DNA of 64,000 nucleotides from Agarilytica sp033852175 (GTDB lineage Bacteria; Pseudomonadota; Gammaproteobacteria; Pseudomonadales; Cellvibrionaceae): assembly GCA_033852175.1 (NCBI GenBank), contig JAWSUY010000014.1:24236-88235 (forward strand). Reading direction: 5' to 3'. Positions 51,036 to 60,168 of the stretch are shown one piece after another. A program made the position numbers and the translations under genes. The notes beneath the pieces were generated by a model that had not been told where the DNA came from, ran no database searches, and saw only the letters and a list, made by a program, of their open reading frames with translations. Position 1 is the first letter of the stretch. Every line of letters begins with the position of its first letter.

Positions 51036-53303
51036 TTAAAAACTGTAGGCGACGCGCATTGTTACCGTCCGGGGGTCACCGTAGTACGCGGTCACAATGG
51101 GGAAGCCGCTGTCCCGAAGGTCGTATCCGGTGGTACGGTAGACTTTGTCGGCGAGATTTTTTCCTTCCAGCGATAGGCTCCAACCGGAGTCAGCTGTCAG
51201 TGTGAGTGTTGCATTCCAAAGGCCGAACGAATCTTGATAAAGTAATTCGCTTTGGTTAGTCACGGGCTGAACGCCATCGCGCCAGCTGTAACCGAGAATT
51301 GCGTCGAGGTCGCCTAGAGTGCCGATAGTCCAGTGTCCATGGGCATGCAGTGAATAGGCCAGTTCTGGTATGTCCGTAAATTCACGATCATCCGCAACGT
51401 TAACGCCATTAGTAATGTATTCTTGAAAATTCGCGTCCAGGTAGGCGATGTTGCCTTTTAGGTTGAAGGCCTCAATTGGTGACCAAGTGTAGTCAAGTTC
51501 TGCGCCTTGAATCGTGCCTTTACCGGCGTTGGTAAAGTCGCCAAAAAATGAATCGTTGTTGCCGTCATCGTTGCTATCAATCCCCGTAAATATACTCAAT
51601 TGAATGTCGCGATAGTCGCTGTGAAACACGGCCAAGTTTAATTGGAATTGCTCGGCGATTGTGGTTTTAATGCCAAGCTCATAGGTCACGACACTTTCAG
51701 GTTCGTAGGCCTCTTCTGACTCGGGTACTTGAACTGTGTTCGCTCGAGTATTAAAGCCGCCGCTTTTAAAGCCTTTTGCTATGGATGCGTAGCTCAGCAC
51801 ATTCTCAGAGCTTCGATAATCCACACTGATGCGCGGTGATACATCGGTCCAGCGTTCGTCATTGGTAAAGTCGGCGGTGGGATCGCCCAAAATTTGGCTA
51901 AAGGTATTGTCGGTATAGCCTTGGTTGAGAACCTCGGCCTCTTTCTTTTCTGTACCAATGCGTAAACCTGCACTTAAGTTCCATTGGCTTGAAAATGCCC
52001 AAGTCATGTCGCCGTAAAGTGCAGCGCTTTCGGTGTCGACTTGGCCACTGCTCGATCCGTAAACTGTAAAAATGGGACCGGGTATTTGTGTGGGGGGTGC
52101 AAGCCCTAGCGCGGCAAAAGGTAGGCCAAACCGGTTGCGTACTGAGCCACCTGCTTTGGCTTGCATGAGGTATAAACCCATGACAGCTTGAAGAGTTTCG
52201 CCGTCGTAATTAAGTTGGAGTTCTTGGCTGACCTGACGATCAAAATAGACTCCATCTACATCGGCAATGGGGTAGGGGCCCAGATCAAAATCAATTGCAG
52301 CTTCGGTCTCGCCTTTGCGCCATGCGGTAACGGATTTTATGCTCCAGTCGCCTTCACCGACATAACTAGCGGTGAGTGATGCGCCGTGGCTATCGGTATT
52401 GCTTATTTGATTATCAAAACCGTTATTTACATCGTAGCGGTCGTCGCTGACAGGGAGAGGGGCTTCGCCTTCAAAATAGGGTTCAAAGACGTTGCTGATC
52501 ATACGCTGTGCGCCGCGTACATTAGAGCGATCGCGGGTGCTGTCGAGGGCGAGGGAAATGACCCAATCATCACTGGGTAAATAACTAAGGTTGGCTCGAA
52601 CAGTGTTTAACTTTTTATTGCTAACGTCTTCGCCTGTCGCTAAATTTTCACCGAAACCATCACGGTTAAAGCTGCCGATGGCGATGCCGCCAAGTAACTT
52701 TTCTGAGCCTAACGGACCTGAAATGGCTGCGCGTAAATCGTGTTGCCCGTAAGAACCGAGGGCGAGGTCGGCTTGTCCGCTTAATTCATCCGTGGGCTTT
52801 TTAGTGATGTATTTAATTGCACCGCCGATGGTGTTCCTGCCGTAAAGCGTCCCTTGTGGGCCGCGCAACACTTCAATACGTTCTACGTCGAGCATATCCA
52901 GTAATGCGGCTTGTGGTCGTGCAAGGTAAACGTCATCGAGATAAATGCCTACGCCCGGTTCTACGCCCCAGAGTGGGTCGGATTGGCCGATGCCACGTAT
53001 ATAGGCAGTTGCTGTCGAGCTGGTTCCGCGTGCGGCGTATAAAGTCAGTGACGGCGCATGGGCTTGTAAATCGCTTAAACCATTGATGCCGTTGAGAGTA
53101 AGGGATTGGCTATCGATAGCGGAAAGCGCAAGGGGAATATCTTGGATAGTTTCGCTACGTTTTCGCGCGGTGACGACAACTTCTTCGATAGGGTTTCTTG
53201 TCGAGCTTTGTTTGTCGGCGGGCTTTTCTTGCGCGGCGACGGTTAAGCTGACGGATGAGGCTAAAAATAAACTCAATAGCTGTTGTGGGCGGTTTTTCTT
53301 CAT
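51036..53303 (-). CDS. TonB-dependent receptor
   Basis: 755 residues. Signal peptide about 1-24 (LLSLFLASSVSLTVAAQ). TonB-box-like EEVVVTARKRSETIQDIPLA near 44. Plug (about 50-165) with TATAYIRGIGQSDPLWGVE, GIYLDDVYLARPQAALLDML and VERIEVLRGPQGTLYGRNTI. Barrel to the C-terminus, ending in VAYSF. This looks like the large iron-complex/FyuA-like or lipid-related receptor group of marine Gammaproteobacteria; the substrate is unknown. It follows the hydrolase gene by 40 bp on the same strand, so these two form one operon; a hydrolase may process the imported ester. AGGA precedes the ATG. Confidence 0.93.
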   Translation of the reverse strand: MKKNRPQQLLSLFLASSVSLTVAAQEKPADKQSSTRNPIEEVVVTARKRSETIQDIPLALSAIDSQSLTLNGINGLSDLQAHAPSLTLYAARGTSSTATAYIRGIGQSDPLWGVEPGVGIYLDDVYLARPQAALLDMLDVERIEVLRGPQGTLYGRNTIGGAIKYITKKPTDELSGQADLALGSYGQHDLRAAISGPLGSEKLLGGIAIGSFNRDGFGENLATGEDVSNKKLNTVRANLSYLPSDDWVISLALDSTRDRSNVRGAQRMISNVFEPYFEGEAPLPVSDDRYDVNNGFDNQISNTDSHGASLTASYVGEGDWSIKSVTAWRKGETEAAIDFDLGPYPIADVDGVYFDRQVSQELQLNYDGETLQAVMGLYLMQAKAGGSVRNRFGLPFAALGLAPPTQIPGPIFTVYGSSSGQVDTESAALYGDMTWAFSSQWNLSAGLRIGTEKKEAEVLNQGYTDNTFSQILGDPTADFTNDERWTDVSPRISVDYRSSENVLSYASIAKGFKSGGFNTRANTVQVPESEEAYEPESVVTYELGIKTTIAEQFQLNLAVFHSDYRDIQLSIFTGIDSNDDGNNDSFFGDFTNAGKGTIQGAELDYTWSPIEAFNLKGNIAYLDANFQEYITNGVNVADDREFTDIPELAYSLHAHGHWTIGTLGDLDAILGYSWRDGVQPVTNQSELLYQDSFGLWNATLTLTADSGWSLSLEGKNLADKVYRTTGYDLRDSGFPIVTAYYGDPRTVTMRVAYSF

Positions 53304-53344
53304 GGTGATATCCTGATTTATTGTTGTTATTTGCGGTTATTCAT

Positions 53345-54166
53345 TTAGTCGAGTGTTGGTGATGGAATGCGGCGCTGGAATGTTTCCAGTGTGAGTAAAA
53401 AGTTTTTGATAATGGAATTAAGTTGTTCTGGCTGGTCGATGGGCGTTGCATGGCGTGAGTTTTTAATCACGCAAAGTGTGGCGTTTGGCATTTTATTGAC
53501 GTATTCTTTTTTTGCGTCAACGGGGGTGTAGTCTTGGTCGGCAGCAATTACCAGGGTGGGCATTTTGATTCGAGAGAGTTGATCGACAACCGAAAAATTC
53601 GCGATGGCTTTTAACGCAAGGCGATAGCTTTCTCTATCCATCTCTGCCATTTTGTTTTCAAACGCTTCTTGTAAAGATTTTTGGTTTTCTAATGGGAATA
53701 TTTTTTTAGCGATCATTGCCCCTAACTTTCTCATCCCAAAAATACGAATAAGCAACAAACGAAAAATAACGAGCAATTGAATTTTCCAAGAACTGCCAGG
53801 CATGTAGGGCGCGGAATTAATAATGGTTAGGCTTTTGATCGCGTTGTTTTTCAGTACGGCGAGTTCAAACGCAATCATGCCCCCCATGGAAAATCCCACG
53901 ACGTGATATTTTTCGATGCGTAATTGAGCCATGAGTGATACGACATCGCGGGCTAGGTCTTGCATTTGATACGCACGTTGAGATGGATTGCTGGAGCCAT
54001 GACCTCTGTGGTCGGGCGCGATGATGCGGAATTGATGGCTCAGTGACGAAATCTGATGTGACCAGTCTTCGGCGCTGGAGCCAAGTCCATGGAGCAATAC
54101 AATGGCTTCGCCTTTACCTTTATCTAAAAAATGCATACAGCGTGAGTTTCTGTAGAGGATCGGCAT
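53345..54166 (-). CDS. Alpha/beta-fold hydrolase of the TonB-receptor operon
   Basis: 273 residues. Oxyanion start VLLHGLGSSAEDWSHQI (about 25-40), APDHRGHGSSNPS (about 53), nucleophile Ser in VVGFSMGGMIAFEL (about 94), acid in VIAADQDYTPVDAKK (about 215) and His in IKNSRHATPIDQPEQL (about 243). No signal peptide, so cytosolic. It fits the epoxide-hydrolase/esterase-like branch. It is the first gene of the leftward unit hydrolase-TonB receptor. CGGA/TCCG palindromes lie 20-60 bp upstream of its start, suggesting direct control by the divergent TetR protein. Confidence 0.9.
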   Translation of the reverse strand: MPILYRNSRCMHFLDKGKGEAIVLLHGLGSSAEDWSHQISSLSHQFRIIAPDHRGHGSSNPSQRAYQMQDLARDVVSLMAQLRIEKYHVVGFSMGGMIAFELAVLKNNAIKSLTIINSAPYMPGSSWKIQLLVIFRLLLIRIFGMRKLGAMIAKKIFPLENQKSLQEAFENKMAEMDRESYRLALKAIANFSVVDQLSRIKMPTLVIAADQDYTPVDAKKEYVNKMPNATLCVIKNSRHATPIDQPEQLNSIIKNFLLTLETFQRRIPSPTLD

Positions 54167-54183
54167 GTGGTCTTACTCTTGTT

Positions 54184-54228
54184 AATCGGACTTAGGATTC
54201 CGATTTATGTTACGGAATCGATATTCCG
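54184..54228. promoter_or_regulatory. Operator-like palindromes for the divergent TetR regulator
   Basis: Two inverted repeats: aatcgga-N8-tccgatt (54184-54205) and cggaat-N4-attccg (54213-54228), 18-62 bp before the hydrolase start. Related short forms recur at 54406-54414 (cggattccg) and 54491-54502 (tcggacttccga). The common core CGGA...TCCG suggests one binding protein. Inference. Confidence 0.5.
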
Positions 54229-54634
54229 ATTACAAGTGTTTTGAGTCGCGCGCCAATGTGGTTTTTGTTTTGTATGGATAACTGCTTGATTAGTAATGAT
54301 TTTTTATGGAAATTTGTCTGAAAAGAAAGGTGGGCTTTTACTGGTGAAGTGAGGTTTTTGGTTGGTTTGGCTGTTTAAATGATTATGTAACGCTGTATTT
54401 TTCTTCGGATTCCGTTTTAACTTGGTGATGATTCTCTTATTCTTGAAAAGGGATTACTCTTTTGGGTTTGTGTTCGTTTAAGTAAGATAATCGGACTTCC
54501 GACTCCGTAACTGGTGGTTTTTGTCTGTATAATCGTTTATTAACATAGCCGCTGTATTTTGTGGTTAGCCGGTACTTAGCGGTGCCCGTCACCTTGCTTG
54601 CATTGTTGATACAGCTGAGCTGAGCGAGCTGAAA

Positions 54635-54682
54635 AGCTAGAAAGCTAGAAAGCTAGAAAGCTAGAAAATTAGAAAGCTAAAT
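54635..54682. repeat. Tandem octamer array, AGCTAGAA x5
   Basis: Four exact 8-base units, one variant (aattagaa) and a partial sixth. It ends about 31 bases before the TetR start codon and directly before its ribosome site (AAGGA). Confidence 0.85.
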
Positions 54683-54713
54683 AGTAGAATTTTTAAATTA
54701 AGGATCAGTATCC

Positions 54714-55343
54714 ATGGCGAAAATGGCTGCAATGTTACGTTCAGAGCCCACCCAGGCGCGAAGCCGAGAAGCGCTTGAGCGTTTTATTACCGCCGGTGAA
54801 CAGGCGCTATCCGACAATCAATTTGAACAGTTAAGCATTTCAGAGTTGGCGGCACTGGCGGATTCCTCAGTGGGAACGTTTTACCGTTTATTTACCGATA
54901 AAGAGGTTTTGTTCCAGTTAGTGCACGATCGTTTTGTGCATCAAGCCAAAGCCATGTTTGATGAAGCTCTGGATGAAGATCGTTGGGTGGGCTTAGGCGT
55001 TGCTGATATTTTGAGCGAACTGGTGAGCACCTTGGCTCGTCTATACGGCAAGCAAGAGGGTATGCTACGGGCATCGATTATTCGTTATTCTTCCGATGTG
55101 GGTTTGCGCAAAGATATACGGGGTGTAAATCAACATATCTCTAATAGGCTTACGCCGTTGTTAGAGTCGCGAATACAGGAAATCGGCCATCCCAAACCTT
55201 CTGAGGCTATTGCGTTTGGTATTAATGTAGTGATGGGAACAATGAATCATTACACCCTGGCGGGTTTGAAAAATATGACGATGAAGGCTCTTGTGACGGA
55301 GTTGAAGGATGTACTCATGAGTTATCTGCGGGTGTTGGATTAA
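54714..55343 (+). CDS. TetR-family transcriptional regulator
   Basis: 209 residues. Helix-turn-helix near 16-60: QARSREALERFITAGEQALS, QLSISELAALADSSVGTFYR, LFTDKEVLF. The ligand domain follows (about 65-209). It is divergent from the hydrolase-TonB operon and most likely represses it, with its own leader also carrying a CGGA/TCCG palindrome. The effector would be a compound that the operon handles, perhaps a lipid or acyl-CoA. AAGGA precedes the ATG by about 9 bases. Confidence 0.9.
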   Translation: MAKMAAMLRSEPTQARSREALERFITAGEQALSDNQFEQLSISELAALADSSVGTFYRLFTDKEVLFQLVHDRFVHQAKAMFDEALDEDRWVGLGVADILSELVSTLARLYGKQEGMLRASIIRYSSDVGLRKDIRGVNQHISNRLTPLLESRIQEIGHPKPSEAIAFGINVVMGTMNHYTLAGLKNMTMKALVTELKDVLMSYLRVLD

Positions 55344-55516
55344 GCGCTTTGTGATATTCCGATAATATTGCGGCACAATTGTAAATTGGTGACATTTTAA
55401 ATTCACTCTCGCTACGACCTTATTTATGGATGAGCACATAAGTAGCATGGCTCTCGTGTCATGTTATGATTTCACCCAGCTATTCTACTTACTCTATCAG
55501 TCAGGACGATAAACCC

Positions 55517-56278
55517 ATGTTCCCCATTCGCGACGATAATCCTCAGGTTAATACGCCTTATGTGACCTACGCCATCATTGCCACAAATGTGGCTGCATGG
55601 GTTTTATTGCAGGGTATGGGCTTCGGCGATCAGCTTAACGGCTCGGTCTGCCAATACGGTTTAATCCCTGCGGATTTATTCGGCTCCTCAAGTTCGGGTG
55701 GCCAATACTGCGGAAGTGGAGGTTCTGGCTGGGGCGGGGTGATGAGCTCGATGTTTATGCATGGGGGCTGGATGCACATCATTGGCAATATGTGGTTTTT
55801 GTGGGTGTTTGGCGATAACGTCGAAGACTCGATGGGCCGCGTTCGTTTCGCCATTTTTTATATTTTGTGCGGCCTCTGTGCGGCAGCGGCGCAAGTGATT
55901 GCGAACCCTAGTTCTGCTATCCCTATGGTGGGTGCCTCTGGCGCTATTGGTGGGGTGATGGGGGCGTATATCATGCTTTACCCTCGCGTGAAGGTTCACA
56001 TGTTTGTGATGATCTTTATTATATTCACTACTTTCCGAATTCCGGCCGTGGCGATGTTAGGTTATTGGATTGTGGTGCAGGTGTTGGGCGGAGTTACTTC
56101 TATGGGGGCCACCGGTGGCGGCGTTGCATTTTGGGCGCATATCGGTGGCTTTGCAGCTGGAGCGGCTTTAGTTTGGGCCTTTAAAGACGAAGAGTTGCTG
56201 CTTAACCATCCCTACCATGGTTGGAAAAAGCAGGCCAAGGTGACGAATATTTGGGATGACCCGGCGAACCGGCAATAA
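55517..56278 (+). CDS. Rhomboid-family intramembrane serine protease
   Basis: 253 residues from the ATG at 55517 (AGGA nine bases upstream); the frame extends 17 codons upstream. Six predicted membrane helices. Active site: Ser in VGASGAIGGVMGAY (about 143) and His in FWAHIGGFAAGAAL (about 206). Also present are HGGWMHIIGNMWFLWVFGDN, the loop before the catalytic helices, and the conserved N in the NMWF helix. The long insert between helices 1 and 2 (QYCGSGGSGWGG) is Gly-rich. It cleaves single-pass membrane proteins near the outer face. First of five co-oriented genes ending in spermidine synthase. Confidence 0.93.
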   Translation: MFPIRDDNPQVNTPYVTYAIIATNVAAWVLLQGMGFGDQLNGSVCQYGLIPADLFGSSSSGGQYCGSGGSGWGGVMSSMFMHGGWMHIIGNMWFLWVFGDNVEDSMGRVRFAIFYILCGLCAAAAQVIANPSSAIPMVGASGAIGGVMGAYIMLYPRVKVHMFVMIFIIFTTFRIPAVAMLGYWIVVQVLGGVTSMGATGGGVAFWAHIGGFAAGAALVWAFKDEELLLNHPYHGWKKQAKVTNIWDDPANRQ

Positions 56279-56307
56279 ATGTTATTGATCATCCTGATTA
56301 GATACAG

Positions 56308-56982
56308 ATGAGCCCTTTACCGTTTCCCGGTTTTAAATCTTTGCGCGATCACCCATTGGTTTGGCTGATTGCGTGTCTGTGCCTTGTACCCTTTATCTTG
56401 ATAAAAGTTCAGGGTTTGGCTGCGATTGAGGCTTGGTTTATTCCGCGTTCAGTTTCGGATTTATTTTCCCCATTTTCTGTCTGGCGAATATGGACGCCGA
56501 TTTTTGTACATTATGAATTAGCCCATCTGTTTACTAACATTTACCTTTGGTGGTTATTGGCATCAAAGGTAGAAGAGCGATCGCGGTTAGAGCTTTGTGT
56601 TGTTGTGCTGGCCTGTGGCGCGGTTGGGAATATTGCTCAGTGGGGTTTTCAAGGCCCTGACTTTGGTGGGTTATCCGGAGTTGTGTACGGTTTACTGGCT
56701 TACCTTTGGACGCAAGGGCGTTATGGCGGTAAGGCTGAATATCAAGTAGACAAGTCTTTGCTGATTGTTATGCTGTTGCTGATCCCCGTTTCGGCTAGTG
56801 GTCTTCTAGGTAAATACGCAAACTATGCCCACGTTGCAGGCTTGTTAAGTGGCGCTTGCTTGGCTTGGTGTGTTCTTATTCGTGAAAGCTGGGTGCGTAT
56901 TAATTCTCCTGAGAATGAACCGAATAAGTCGAATAAACCGAATGACAGTGAAAATATAAAGAGCGAAAAACGAGATGCCTGA
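56308..56982 (+). CDS. Second rhomboid-family protease
   Basis: 224 residues with about six membrane helices and a different sequence from the upstream rhomboid. Active site Ser in GGLSGVVYGLLAYL (about 131) and His in NYAHVAGLLSGACLAW (about 178). The usual HxxxxHxxxN is visible as HYELAHLFTNIYLWW (about 72-86). The C-terminal tail is hydrophilic (EPNKSNKPNDSENIKSEKRD). A GlpG-like or rhombosortase-like role is possible; I cannot separate these by eye. Its last codons overlap the GNAT gene by 8 bp. Confidence 0.85.
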   Translation: MSPLPFPGFKSLRDHPLVWLIACLCLVPFILIKVQGLAAIEAWFIPRSVSDLFSPFSVWRIWTPIFVHYELAHLFTNIYLWWLLASKVEERSRLELCVVVLACGAVGNIAQWGFQGPDFGGLSGVVYGLLAYLWTQGRYGGKAEYQVDKSLLIVMLLLIPVSASGLLGKYANYAHVAGLLSGACLAWCVLIRESWVRINSPENEPNKSNKPNDSENIKSEKRDA

Positions 56983-57787
56983 ATTACGTCAGATGTACAT
57001 GAATGATCTACGTAAGGTCTTAAAAATTATAGACTCTTACGATGATGATGACGCAGAAGCCGCCGAGGCGGATTACGAAGAGAGTGGTTTTGATCATCAG
57101 TATGTTCTTGAAGGTGATGACGAAAAAATTATTGGTGTAACGGGTTATCGAGAAGTCGAGGCCTGCGATCGATCATTCTGGTTGTCGTGGACCTATGTTG
57201 ATAGAGATCATCGCGGTAAAGGCCATGGTAAAAAGATGGTTCTAGAGCTGCTAGAAAAATTACGCGCCGAAAGCGGCCGTAAAATCTTCGTGAAAGTTTC
57301 GGATTATGAAGATCCAGAAGAAGGCAAGATTTATGAGCGGGCCTTCAAAATGTACGAGTCCATCGGATTTGAAGTCGAAGTCACGACGAATGACTTTTAC
57401 GATGAAGACGAAAATCAGCGAATAATGGGCTTGGGTCTACAGCCTCCAGAAGAGGAAGCCGATGTCGTCGAAGAAAAGCCCGTTATCCGCTTTAATGGCA
57501 TGCATGAAATCGCTGAAACCGAAGGCGCCTATACATTTGAGTGGGTGGTTAAAGAAAAGGCAGGCTTGTTCGGTAAGCGTAGTTTCTCTGTGGAAGATCT
57601 TCGTGTTGGGCTAAATGCCGTGAAAAATGAGGGTGGAAGAAAGATATTTTTGACATTTCCGTCAAATTTACCTTTAATCCACAAACCGCTTCAGGCTGCC
57701 GGGTTTAAGTTTGTTGGCCAATTGAAGGATTACTATGAGCAGGGCGTGCACGAATTTCACTTTACGCATGACCTTATCAACATTTAA
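56975..57787 (+). CDS. GNAT-family N-acetyltransferase
   Basis: 270 residues. The N-terminal half (about 1-155) is a GNAT domain with the acetyl-CoA loop YVDRDHRGKGHGKKMVLELL (RGKGHGK) and FKMYESIGFEVEV at its end. The C-terminal half (about 165-270) has little resemblance to any domain I recognise, but LRVGLNAVKNEGGRKIFLTF and LPLIHKPLQAAGFKFVGQL look like a second, degenerate GNAT fold. It is strongly acidic. Overlaps the upstream rhomboid by 8 bp. The substrate is unknown; a role in polyamine acetylation is conceivable from context only. Confidence 0.85.
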   Translation: MPELRQMYMNDLRKVLKIIDSYDDDDAEAAEADYEESGFDHQYVLEGDDEKIIGVTGYREVEACDRSFWLSWTYVDRDHRGKGHGKKMVLELLEKLRAESGRKIFVKVSDYEDPEEGKIYERAFKMYESIGFEVEVTTNDFYDEDENQRIMGLGLQPPEEEADVVEEKPVIRFNGMHEIAETEGAYTFEWVVKEKAGLFGKRSFSVEDLRVGLNAVKNEGGRKIFLTFPSNLPLIHKPLQAAGFKFVGQLKDYYEQGVHEFHFTHDLINI

Positions 57788-57811
57788 TAACTGTATTCGG
57801 GAAGGATAAAT

Positions 57812-58510
57812 ATGAACAATGTAGTTAAATATGGATTGATAGCAGCCGTTATTGCCGGTTTCTTTTTATTTCGTAATTCGGGTGACGATATTGCTTACGC
57901 AGACGATGATATTGATCTGAATGCGGTATTGGATGTCACGATTGATACTATCCACAGCTTCCAAGGCAATCTGGATAGTCAGTATGGTAGCGATGAGCAA
58001 TACAGCTATTCTGATGACAACTCCTATGGGCAGAGTGCTGGCGATAATGTTAGCAGCGGTGAAAGTGATGGCAGCCAAGACAGTCCTCAAGGGCTCAATT
58101 CTGACGAGACATTTTTAGAGTTCGCAGCAGTATTGCAAGATGAGTACAACGCTAAGCAGCCCGCGCTTTATAAAGCACACATGGCGGTTAGCCCTCAGAA
58201 CGACGCTTCTTTACTCGCTTTCGAAGATCCAAATTCCAATAATGTGATGGATGAGGGCGAGAAAGCCTTGTTCTTAATTGAGATTGACGGTGACAATAGC
58301 CGTATCATCGCTTCTAGTCGCAGCGGTGCTGTTAACGAGCATCACTTTAGTGGTACGTCGTTATTGACCGGTTATTTGATTGGTAGCATGTTAAGCCGTC
58401 AACGCGGTGCTGGCGTTAGCTCTAGCAGCTTGTCTAGCAAAAAGCCGGTAACGGCAAAAGCCGCCGCGCGATCACGTGCAGGATCTGGCAGCCACTCGAA
58501 AGGCAAATAA
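57812..58510 (+). CDS. Membrane-anchored acidic protein of unknown function
   Basis: 232 residues with a strong ribosome site (GGAAGGA). One N-terminal helix (about 5-21, VKYGLIAAVIAGFFLF) is followed by a very acidic, low-complexity stretch (about 25-100; DDDIDLNAVLD, SDEQYSYSDDNSYGQSAG). A compact core follows (about 100-190, DETFLEFAAVLQDEYNAKQP, MDEGEKALFLIEIDGDNSRI) and a Ser/Ala/Lys-rich tail to the end. It is probably periplasmic, anchored by one helix of small residues, and so a possible rhomboid substrate. No known family. A terminator follows, before spermidine synthase. Confidence 0.75.
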   Translation: MNNVVKYGLIAAVIAGFFLFRNSGDDIAYADDDIDLNAVLDVTIDTIHSFQGNLDSQYGSDEQYSYSDDNSYGQSAGDNVSSGESDGSQDSPQGLNSDETFLEFAAVLQDEYNAKQPALYKAHMAVSPQNDASLLAFEDPNSNNVMDEGEKALFLIEIDGDNSRIIASSRSGAVNEHHFSGTSLLTGYLIGSMLSRQRGAGVSSSSLSSKKPVTAKAAARSRAGSGSHSKGK

Positions 58511-58555
58511 GAGACAAATAAGAGAGGCAGCTAAGCTCTTTTAGTTTCTTTGTAC

Positions 58556-58585
58556 CCGGTTCACGTTTTGCTGAACCGGTTTTCC
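58556..58585 (+). terminator. Terminator before the spermidine synthase gene
   Basis: 8-bp stem ccggttca / tgaaccgg (58556-58563 and 58572-58579) then TTTT. It lies 46 bp after the stop at 58510 and 33 bp before the next ATG. Confidence 0.75.
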
Positions 58586-58617
58586 CCCTCCTTTTTAATT
58601 CTGCGAACTCAATACCC

Positions 58618-60153
58618 ATGTCCTCCAGCAAAAGCGAAGGGCTTACGGCCCGGCAAACGACCGTACTCCTGATTTCTATTTTGATCGTCGCCTTGTGCGG
58701 CATTGTTTACGAACTCATTATTGGTACTGTATCCAGTTACTTACTGGGGAATAGCGTGTACCAGTTTTCACTCACCATTGGCTTCTTTATGTTTGCCATG
58801 GGGGTGGGGTCGTTAATCTCGAAATATTTTGATGACCAGTACGTCCGTAATTTTATTATTATCGAAATTGCCATTGCCCTTATTGGTGGTGTGAGCAGCA
58901 TCTTACTGTTTATGACTTTTCCGTTTGCGCGGGTGCTCTATGAGTTGGTGATGTACAGCCTGATATTAATGATCGGTGCGTTAGTGGGTATGGAGATTCC
59001 CATCCTAACCACACTGCTGTCGCAGAAGGCGAGCATGAAGGATTCCATCGCCAATGTGATGTCTTTGGACTATGTGGGGGCATTAATCGGTTCGGTAGCG
59101 TTTCCTTTATTGTTATTACCCTCCCTTGGTTTGGTGCAAGCCTCCTTTGCGATTGGTCTTATCAATATTTTTGTGGCCACGTTAAATGTGTTTGTCTTTC
59201 GGCGCCAACTGAAGCATTTTAAACGCATGCTTGAAGCCTGCATCCTCATTATGGTTTTATTAGTAGGCTGTATTTTTTACGGCAATCACATCACCAGTTT
59301 TGCAGAAAAGCATTTGTACTTTGATCAAATTGTTTATACCAAACAGACCAAGTATCAAAAGCTGGTAGTGACACGTTCAACGACCAATCGTGAGCAGCGT
59401 TTGTATATCGATGGCTATATTCAATTCTCTTCACGTGATGAATACCGTTATCACGAGTACCTTGTTCACCCTGTACTGTCGATTCCTGGGCCACGCAAAA
59501 ACGTGCTGATTTTAGGTGGGGGCGATGGCCTTGCTGCCAGAGAGATTTTGAAATACCCGGATATAGAACTCATTCACCTAGTGGATATCGACCCCGAGAT
59601 GGTTCGAATCGGTCGAGAGTTACCGATGTTAACGCGCTTAAATCAAAAAAGCTTATCGTCGGATAAGCTCACATCATTTAGCGAAGATGCGTTTAGCTTC
59701 ATTAATCAACCCGGTATTTTATACGACCGCGTGATTATAGATATGCCCGACCCGCACAATGAGGCGATCAACAAACTCTATTCTCGTGAATTTTATACCA
59801 TGATCAAACGTCGCTTAGCGCCGGGAGCTGTTGTGGTGACGCAAAGCGCATCGCCATTTTTTACTCGCCATGTTTACTGGTGTATAGAAGAGACATTGGC
59901 TGAAGTGTTTGGTTATACCATGAGCTACCACACCTCGTTACCGTCATTTGGTATTTGGGGCTTTAATATGGCTAGGAATGGAGCGGAATTTCCAGGCAGT
60001 ATCGACTTTGATGTTCCCACTCAGGCGATCACCAACGAGACAATGTTAGCGGCCACCGTGTTTGCGAAGGATATTGCTAAGGTAAGTTCGCCAGTGAACT
60101 CAATAATGGAGCCTAAGCTTTATCAACTTTATATTAATGACTTGCGTCATTAA
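58618..60153 (+). CDS. speE: Membrane-bound polyamine aminopropyltransferase (spermidine synthase)
   Basis: 511 residues. The N-terminal ~205 residues hold about seven membrane helices (TTVLLISILIVALCGIVYEL, MFAMGVGSLISKYF, GALIGSVAFPLLLLPSLGLV). The C-terminal half is the soluble aminopropyltransferase: VLILGGGDGLAAREILKYPD (SAM-binding), HLVDIDPEMVRIGRELPML, IDMPDPHNEAINKLYSREFY and TQSASPFFTRHVYWCIEETL. It transfers aminopropyl from decarboxylated SAM to a diamine. Fusions of this kind sit in the inner membrane. The matching SAM decarboxylase gene is close by on the other strand. Start codon without a clear ribosome site. Confidence 0.92.
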   Translation: MSSSKSEGLTARQTTVLLISILIVALCGIVYELIIGTVSSYLLGNSVYQFSLTIGFFMFAMGVGSLISKYFDDQYVRNFIIIEIAIALIGGVSSILLFMTFPFARVLYELVMYSLILMIGALVGMEIPILTTLLSQKASMKDSIANVMSLDYVGALIGSVAFPLLLLPSLGLVQASFAIGLINIFVATLNVFVFRRQLKHFKRMLEACILIMVLLVGCIFYGNHITSFAEKHLYFDQIVYTKQTKYQKLVVTRSTTNREQRLYIDGYIQFSSRDEYRYHEYLVHPVLSIPGPRKNVLILGGGDGLAAREILKYPDIELIHLVDIDPEMVRIGRELPMLTRLNQKSLSSDKLTSFSEDAFSFINQPGILYDRVIIDMPDPHNEAINKLYSREFYTMIKRRLAPGAVVVTQSASPFFTRHVYWCIEETLAEVFGYTMSYHTSLPSFGIWGFNMARNGAEFPGSIDFDVPTQAITNETMLAATVFAKDIAKVSSPVNSIMEPKLYQLYINDLRH

Positions 60154-60168
60154 TATAAATCTTTGTGA

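Larger units (their letters stand above)
54167..54713. other. Divergent intergenic region, 547 bp
   Basis: Besides the palindromes and the octamer array described separately, it shows no gene. It must hold the promoters for the hydrolase operon and the TetR gene. Confidence 0.6.
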
